The notes beneath the pieces were generated by a model. It was not told where the DNA came from. It saw only the letters and a list, made by a program, of their open reading frames with translations, and made no database searches. This document shows, one piece after another, positions 57,038-64,000 of a DNA stretch of 64,000 bases. How positions within the stretch are numbered: position 1 is the first letter of the stretch; each line of letters begins with the position of its first letter. The stretch comes from Camellia lanceoleosa (lineage: Eukaryota; Streptophyta; Magnoliopsida; Ericales; Theaceae). Where the stretch lies: the NCBI GenBank assembly GCA_025200525.1, contig CM045761.1:206605870-206669869 (forward strand), written 5' to 3'. The position numbers and the translations under genes were made by a program.

Positions 57038-58273
57038 TCAAGGGTAATATTTCTTCAACTTGTCCATATTGATCGGTTGTGAGAACTCCAGGCCATCTAG
57101 ATCTATCAGAACCACAGCTCCACCTGACCAGATGGACTTAATGATATAGGGACCAGTCCAATTGGGTCTGAACTTGCCCCTTAGGTCGTGGATAGGAGCT
57201 TGGTTGTCCTTGAGTACCAAATCTCCTTCCTTTAGATTCCTGGACTTAACCTTCTTGTTGAAAGCCCGAGCAATTCTGCACTAATAACCTTGAACATGGT
57301 ACGGTGCTTTCAGCCTTCTCTCATCAAAGAGCATGAGTTCCTCAAACCTGCTCTGCTGCCAATCTGCTTCGGCTATTTGACACTCAGCCAGTACTCGCAA
57401 TGACGGAACCTCAATCTCGATAGGTAGAACAGTCTCCATCCCATAAACCAATGAATACGGAGTCGCCCCAGTAGAAGTTCTGATTGAAGTCCGGTAGCCC
57501 CACAGAGCAAATGGTAGCTTATCTGGCCAATCCCGGTAGGTCTCCACCATCTTCTGCAGTATGTGTTTGATGTTCTTGTTGGCAGCCTCAACTGCTCCAT
57601 TAGTTTGCGGCCGATAAGTAGATGACATATGAAAAGCCACGTTGTATTTTTCCAACAAGTCAATCACTTCCTTCTTGAAGTGGGAACCGTTATCTGAAAT
57701 TATCTCGTTTGGGATTCCGTAGCGACAGATGATGTTGTTTCTGATAAACTTCGCAACATGTGAAGCCTTCAACACCGTATAAGATTGGGCCTCGACCCAC
57801 TTTGTGAAATAGTCTATCACGACCAGGATGAACTCATGCCCATTTGACCCCTTCGGAGTGACAGCCCCAATTACATCAATTCCCCAGACTGAAAACGGTC
57901 ATGGCAAAGTCATATTGTACAGCTTCGACGGTGGAATGTTCATGCGATTTGCATGAATTTGACATTTGTGGCATCGCCGAACAAAGCCAATACAATCCTC
58001 CTCCATGGTGGACCAATAGTAACCCTGCCTAAGGATCTTTTGAGCCAACATTACTCCATTCATATGCGCACCACATTCTCCCCCATGGATGGCCTCCATC
58101 AGGCGCTTTGACTCTTCAGCCTCTACACACAACTTGTGCATCCCCAGATGATCTCTCTTATACAGCTTACCCTCGCAGATGATGAACTTAACAGCCATTC
58201 TTCTGATTGCCCTTTTATCTTTGGCATTTGCCCCTGGTGGATACGTTTCCTTCTTCAAGAAGTTCCAAATGTC
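57038..58273 (-). pseudogene. int: integrase of the Ogre-like element (decayed)
   Basis: Zinc-binding HGGECGAHMNG ... RRCHKCQ in 58258-57899. Catalytic residues D in IDYFTKWVEA, D in IISDNGSHF and E in TNGAVEAANK in 57820-57281. The C-terminal domain KDNQAPIHDLRGKFRPNW ... MDKLKKYYP ends at 57038. All pieces are in one frame, interrupted by stops at about 58274, 57899 and 57281. Confidence 0.92.
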
Positions 58274-58770
58274 CTAATACCAGGGGTGGTCGTCCTGAAC
58301 CTCTCCTATAGCAGCAATTGATTCATATGCTGGCACAAATTTCTGGTCAATGATGACTGGACGCATCCGGGCTCTGAACGGGATGTCTATCATGGAAGAT
58401 AGAGTTGCTAAAGAATCTGCGAACCTGTTGTTCTCTCGTAGTAAATGAGCAAAGTTTAGCTTTTCGAACCGAGGAATTAACAAATCCAAGGTCTGGTGAT
58501 ACATCATCATCTTTTCTTCTTTGACTTTCCAGTCTCCTTTCGCTTGAGACACAACAAGGTTTGAGTCCCCGATGACGTCCAACCGTCTTGCCCTAGTTCG
58601 TGGTCGCTTCTAGGCAAGCAATGCATGCCTCATATTCTGCTTCGTTGTTTGAGACTTTGAACCAGAGTTTGAAGGCTAGAGGGATACGGGATTTGTCAGG
58701 TGCTATCAGCAACACTCCTATCCCATACCCGTATTGATTTGATGCTCCGTCAAAGTACATCGTCCAAGTT
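58274..58770 (-). pseudogene. archaeal-type RNase H of the Ogre-like element
   Basis: WTMYFDGASNQYGYGIGVLL and KVSNNEAEYEACIACLEA lie at the end of the 59729-58593 frame. After a frameshift (58593/58582), IGDSNLVVSQAKGDW and LRENNRFADSLATLSS continue. Expected D, E and D residues are present. Confidence 0.87.
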
Positions 58771-60465
58771 TCATCGTCGATGTGCAAAATGGCTTCGTCT
58801 GGGAATAAGTACTCGACTGCTTCACCCCCTTCCACTGGATGGTCGGCTAAGAATTCTGCCACTGCTCTTCCTTTGACTGACTTACGTGTCATATATTTCA
58901 AATCGAATTCGGAGAGCAAAAGCAACCAACGAGCTAGCCTACCCGTAAGTGCTGGTTTCTTGAAAAGATATTTGATGGGATCGAGTCGTGAAACCAACAT
59001 TACAGAGTGAGCTAACAGGTAGTGCCGCAGCTTCCTGGTAGCCCATACCAAAGCTAAGCAAGCCTTCTTCGACGGTGTGTAGCGAGTCTCATACTCTAGC
59101 ATTTTCTTGCTCAGATAGTAGATGGCCCTCTCCACTTTGTCCTCTGATTCTTGCGCGAGCATACAGCCCATTGTAGTCTCAGTTATTGAAAGGTACAATA
59201 TCAACGGTTTCCCCGGCTTTGGTGGTGACAACACGAGTGGGTTCCGTAGGTATTTCTTGATTTGTTCAAAAGCAGCTTGGCATCGGCCGTCCCATTGGAA
59301 TTCCTTTCCTTTCTTCAGGAGACCAAAAAGTGATTCACAAGTCAAGGTTAATTTTGAGATAAACCGTCTTATGAATTGCACTTTACCCAGAAAGCCTCGC
59401 ACCTCCTTTTCAGTCCTTGGTGGGGGCATTTCTAGGATGGCCTTGATTTTAGAAGGGTCGACTTCGATACCTCTTTGTGTAATCAGAAACCCCAGTATTT
59501 TTCCCGCTGTAACACTGAACGTACATTTCTGAGGGTTCAGCCACAACCGGAATTCTCTGATCCTTTGAAAGAACTTTTGCAACGCGGTGTAGTGGCCCTC
59601 TCTATCTTTGGACTTGACAATCATGTCGTCCATGTACACCTCAACCTCTTTGTGGATCATGTCATGCAATATCGTGGTCGCGGCCTGTTGATAAGTAGCT
59701 CCAGCGTTCTTCAACCCAAACGGCATCACTCTGTAGCAGTATGTCCCTCACGGGGTGGAGAAGGCAGTCTTTTCCCGGTCTTCAGGTGCCATCACTACCT
59801 GATTGTAACCTGAGAAGCCATCCATAAACGAAAGCAAGGCGTGCCCCGCTGTAAAATCCACCAACTCATCAATATGTGGCAAGGGGAAGTCGTCCTTCGG
59901 ACTAGCTTTGTTTAAATCCCTGAAATCCACGCATACTCGGATTCTGCCATCTTTCTTCGGCACTGGAACAATGTTGGCCAACCAAGTCGGGTATTCGGAT
60001 ACCAACAGGAAGCCTGCGTTGATCTGCTTGGTAACTTCTTCCTTAATCTTGATGGCGGTCGGGCAGATCCTTCGAGTTTCGTTTGGCCAATGGCCTCGGG
60101 GTCAAGAGGATCGGTCTTGCACAATCTCGGGATCGATCCTGCATGTCTTCGTAGGACCACGCGAAAACATCTTTGAAATCTTTTAATAAAGCGACTAAGC
60201 GCTCGCGTTCCTCTGAAGACAACGTGGACCCGGTCTGGACCAGCCGCGGGTCCTTCTCAGTACCAATATTCACAGTAGTGATTTCATCAACTAAGGGTTT
60301 AACAAATCTTTCCTGCTCTTGATCAATTAATCGTTGTAAAACCGGAGGGATTTTTTCCTCATCGTTTTTGTCAAAATTTTGAAAGTCCTGATTTAAGCAA
60401 TATATCAAAGGCACAGAAAAGTACTCAGAAACCACATCCATATCATTCTCATTATGTACTTCCAA
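58771..60465 (-). pseudogene. pol: reverse transcriptase plus RNase H of the Ogre-like element (decayed)
   Basis: Upstream piece EERERLVALLKDFKDVFAWSY (60465 to about 60150). A frameshifted stretch follows, then VPKKDGRIRVCVDFRDLNKAS and MDGFSGYNQVVMAPEDREKT (60005-59748). A stop at 59748-59750 follows, where relatives have Trp. Next come MPFGLKNAGATYQ and YMDDM (59622-59636), then the RT-linked RNase H (AIYYLSKKMLEYETRYTPSKK). The catalytic Asp pair is intact, but the frame is broken at least twice. Confidence 0.92.
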
Positions 60466-60482
60466 ACCGTCTGATTCTTCTG

Positions 60483-62132
60483 TTACAACAGACTCAAAAG
60501 AGAAAGAAAAAGACGACCTGGACAGGACTGTGGCATCCGGGTTATCACCCCTAGGAATACCGGACTCAGACTTAGTTGAGCTAGAACCTGATTCTGACTC
60601 ACAAGACTCGGTGGAATCAGATTCTGGCTCACTACCTGACCCGTGCTGCTCGACAAAAATCCCTCCTCGTATTGCCAGGTGAGGGAGGGTGCGATCGATG
60701 CATCCAAAATAGTTGATGGTTGGCTCGCAGTCGTTTCATTCCTGATCATGGACACCGAGAAGTTATCCCCCAAGCACAGCTGGTCGATCGAAAGATCTGA
60801 AAGTAGACATGCCAGTGCTACCCCCATTTCAAGTTCAGTGTCTTTAGACTCCATTGCCCTGTTCTGCTCAATCTCAACCGTCGGACCTATCTGTTCGCTG
60901 GCAACATCATTCTCGGGTAACTGTAGGTCAAAGAAAATCTCGAACCCCGGTACGCGCTTCTTCTCCGCGTTTAGCCACGGCTCTGGAAAACCACAAAATG
61001 GAAAGTCCTCCCCCTCCCGGACGAAGCGTCCGTTTAGGGTACCCCGGATGGGCCGATGCATCAACTCGAAAGGTTTCCCCATTTGTTTCGCTCTGGCTCT
61101 TCCGGCCATTTCCTTCTCCTTTCTTACCCAATCCTCTTTGGTGGGCAGATAACCCAAGCCAAAGGTATTGGGGTTGTGTGGCACTTCGGCCAATGTTGCG
61201 ACGCCCTTCCGGCCACTCTTTCCCAATCCCATCCCGGGGATGTGTTGAAGCTTATTCATGAGGTATACTGCCTGAGCACTGACATATTTCCCTTCGTTAG
61301 TAACCATGATGTTCTGTACAACCCGAGCCTCAGCCAGAGTAAAGCCTGATATGAACACGTCCTCTATACCGTGCTCAATTTCTAGAACAGGCATAGATAC
61401 CTCCGGTGGTGGATGAATCGATAAATTTCCAAAAACAATGGCTACTCCCTTCACATAGGGGTATTTCACCATTTGATGTAAGGTGGAGGACATCGCCTTT
61501 ACCTGATGCAGCCATGGCCGTCCCAAAAGCAGGTTGAAGGTTGCAGGAACCTCTAAGACATGGAAATCTATCTCATGCTGTCCTGGCCCCACTTTAGTAT
61601 GAATTTTCACTGTCCCCATGACTTCTTTACTCATGTTGTCGTATGCCCAAATTACCTGGGCCGTTGGTACAAAATCCGCGGTTTTCAAACCGACCGCATA
61701 TGTTGTTCTTGCCGGACAGACGTTGATGGTGGATTCGGTGTCAACAAGAACCATTGGTATCCATTTATTCTTACTCTCCACAGAGATGTAGAGTGGCTTG
61801 TTATGGTTTGCCCCCACAGGTGGCAATTCCTTGTCGGAAAAAGTCAGCGTCGAGGTAGCCCCTCCTGGAAAGACTAATCCCACCAGCTGTTCTGGCGTGG
61901 TTTCTATCGAAAGCTTGGCCTTGTCTATGGCTGATAGGACAGCCTGTCTGTGTACCCGTGATGCCATAAGCAGTCCCCAGATGGAGATGTCTGCTTGTAT
62001 CTTTTTCAACTGTTTAAGCACAGCCTCCTCTTCAAGTTGTTTCTTCTTCTGTTTCTCAGTTTCCCTGTCTTTCCCAGAAGCCTCTGGTTGATCCAGGTGT
62101 GGGGGTTTGAAGTACCGCCCGCTCCTTGTCAT
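60483..62132 (-). pseudogene. pro: protease with G-patch domain of the Ogre-like element
   Basis: 549-residue frame: an N-terminal Lys/Gln-rich coiled segment; the aspartic protease motif VLVDTESTINVCP (Asp at 61742-61740), in which the invariant Gly of DTG is Glu; LLLGRPWLH; then IPGMGLGKSGRKG (about 61200-61260), typical of a G-patch RNA-binding module. It is in the same frame as gag and separated from it only by a TGA at 62223-62225. The frame shifts before RT near 60480. Confidence 0.88.
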
Positions 62133-62222
62133 ATGGTCGACTTCTCCAATATACCAAGTGTCATCGGGTTGGTTGTTTCCCCAATCTTCGTCCGTGTGGG
62201 CGAGACATAAATCGTCGTCCTC

Positions 62223-64000
62223 TCACCACATTCCACCTACAGCCAATAGACACTTGTCTGGCTCTGGCATGACTGTTCTCATACTTGCAGTACCTTCTAT
62301 CCCTATGCTCGTAGCATCCTCTGTTTCTGTGCTCGTAGTGGTTTCAGTCCTCACATGAGCCTTAGCTTTCCTAATTCTCTCAGAATCTTCAAACCTTTCG
62401 TGTTCTGACTGTGTTAATACAGCTGGCTGTTCGATAATCCTTGCAGTCAAGATGCTCCAATCCTGAGCGAAATTCTTCGTACCGGCGCTCTCCGGCAATG
62501 TACTCTGCTCTCCGACTCCTCCGGCTGTCACTAACTTTCTTGCCCCTGCCGGGCCCTGTCCGGGTTGGAACTCTTCTACGATATCTGGTTGATCATCCAA
62601 CCACCCGATAGCCTCTGCCGATCCCTCGTAATCGAACCAATTGACCGCTGAGTCCCTTGGGTTTTGGTCACTGTAAAACTGGAGATTGGCAAGGTCCTCT
62701 TCCACAACCGTTAGATCATCTGTCCCTTGCTCAAATCTATTCCCCCGGATCATACACAGTTCCTCTCTCTCTGGCAATTCTATACTTGGTTCAGGCTGGC
62801 CTGCTGACAAGATGTAATCACTCGGATCGTAGGCTTCCCCAGCAAAATTCCCAGACTCAAACCCCGACTCAACGGTTCCATCCTCCTTCGCAAACTCCCC
62901 TGTATCGTCTTCAACAGCCACCACCACTGGCTCAGGTTGGGTTGTAGAGATATCCAGCATGCACAAAAAGTCAGTGCAGTTGGGAAGGAGCACCTCTGGC
63001 TTAGGTAGATGGGATGGAGTAATATAGATGCTAGGATCGTAAGACACGACTCCAGTCTGGATACAGTTAATTCTTTTGGGAGGTGGAGCTTGGTTGTGTG
63101 TAGGGAGTGGGTTAGTTGTAACATTGGGTTTCTCGGGGGGCATAATCACCCCATTATCGATGAGATCTTGAATCTCATGATGTAATCGGTAGCACAGGTC
63201 GGTATCATGACTGTGTTGTTGGTGAAATGCGCAATACTTGGCTGGATTGTGGGTAGGGGGAAGTTTTTCCGGTAATGGCCGCAGCGCTAGGGGCTTCAAG
63301 TGTCCTTTTCTGATTAAAACCCTCAGAGTTTTGGACAGGGGCATATATAGCGGAGCAAAGGTTCTTGTATTTTTGGGTGGGTATTTGGCTGTTTGTGGAT
63401 GGCTTCCGGACGCACCGGAAAATAGCGTGGCTGCCATAGTTCTTGAAGAGGGGTTGGTGGTGACTGTACTCATTTCGGAGGTCCTGGTGGTTGTAGCGCC
63501 GCTCAGGCCTGCATTAGTGTTACGATTGAAAGTTCTTCGAGGTTGCTCCTGGTCATTATCAATTAAGCCTTGCTTCAGTGCATCCTCGATCTGTACCCCC
63601 ATTTCATGTAAATCGGAAAAGGTAGGAAAGGGGAGTACAATCATCTTTTGCATTAACTTCGGCTGAAGATTGCGTACAATCATCCGAATCTGATCTTTGT
63701 CCGTGGGCCTTAAGGTCATCATCGAAGCCTTAGCTCGCCATCTGGCCACGAATTCTGAGAAGCTCTCTTTGGGCTCTTGCCTCGTGGTCTCGAGATCACG
63801 GGTCGTAATCTCAATTTGTGTATTATATGAGTATTGCGTGATGAAGGCCTCAGCCATCTCATCCCACTTCCTCTTGACGTCATCTTCTAATTTGACATAC
63901 CATATGGCCACCACACCCAACAGGGTCTGGCCAAACAGAGACAGCTTTTGCAGTCTAGTGAGGCCCATTGGCCTTAAAACGTCTGAAAACAATCTTAGGT
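62223..64000 (-). pseudogene. gag: gag of the Ogre-like element, 5' part outside the window
   Basis: The frame is open from the window edge to TGA at 62223. It carries the Retrotrans_gag segment KRKWDEMAEAFITQYSYN ... EPKESFSEFVARWRAKA, a zinc-knuckle-like CAFHQQHSHDTDLC (about 63195-63236) and a long acidic/polar tail. The first codon at the edge is not a true start; the protein continues beyond 64000. Confidence 0.92.

Larger units (their letters stand above)
49148..64000 (-). mobile_element. Ogre/Tat-like Ty3/gypsy retrotransposon, 5' part beyond the window
   Basis: Minus-strand element. Read right to left: gag (to 62223), protease with G-patch (60483-62132), RT/RNase H, archaeal-type RNase H, integrase (to 57038), antisense ORF on the plus strand (55054-56193), tandem repeats, PPT (about 53117-53131) and a 3969-bp LTR (53116-49148). 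The very long LTR, second RNase H and extra ORF fit the Ogre/Tat group. Several stops and frameshifts show decay. The 5' LTR and any ORF upstream of gag lie beyond position 64000. Confidence 0.92.

Overview
This is nuclear DNA from a flowering plant, most likely a eudicot. The evidence is two plant housekeeping genes, one of them with GT-AG introns, embedded in AT-rich sequence full of plant-type LTR retrotransposons. Two host genes are recognisable, both on the minus strand: a single-exon NAA10 N-terminal acetyltransferase (6862-7449) and a five-coding-exon nucleotide-sugar transporter of the URGT (UDP-rhamnose/UDP-galactose) type (23263-33415). The introns of the transporter carry a LINE remnant, MITE-like elements, dispersed tandem-motif repeats and a plastid-like fragment. 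No tRNA, rRNA or CRISPR was seen.

By the boundaries given here, LTR retrotransposons cover roughly 40 of 64 kb. (a) 1-4494 is the 3' part of a plus-strand Tat-type Ty3/gypsy element: 121-bp tandem repeats, an antisense extra ORF with introns, polypurine tract and 3' LTR. (b) 8767-16402 is a minus-strand long-LTR element with no coding region. It has one complete 2.9 kb LTR plus three tandem copies of a 1.57-1.60 kb unit containing partial LTR, internal end and PPT. (c) 17193-19634 is a solo LTR with a perfect 5-bp target-site duplication. (d) 37045-47594 is a complete plus-strand Tat element with both LTRs, PBS, PPT, a perfect target-site duplication (CGTAG), decayed gag-pol with two RNase H domains and an antisense extra ORF. 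(e) 49148-64000 is a minus-strand Ogre/Tat-like element with a 3969-bp 3' LTR, 59-bp satellite-like repeats, an antisense extra ORF of a different family, pol, protease plus G-patch, and gag running off the window.

The rest is AT-rich intergenic DNA with fold-back/MITE elements (19947-21280, 22664-22813) and a striking inverted array at 34266-36330. That array alternates a conserved AT-rich module, containing an 18-bp perfect palindrome, with highly variable GC-rich linkers.

The most notable biology is in the retroelements. All three Tat-lineage elements carry an antisense extra ORF between pol and the 3' LTR, from two unrelated protein families. Two of these ORFs keep recognisable GT-AG introns in antisense orientation, implying transcription from their own promoters. 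A second theme is modular arrays in which a constant AT-rich unit alternates with a hypervariable GC-rich segment; these occur in the LTR array and in the 34-36 kb array. Coding decay of gag-pol is dominated by stops at Gln, Trp and Arg codon positions, as expected from deamination of methylated cytosines. All family assignments are from reading the sequence; no searches were run.
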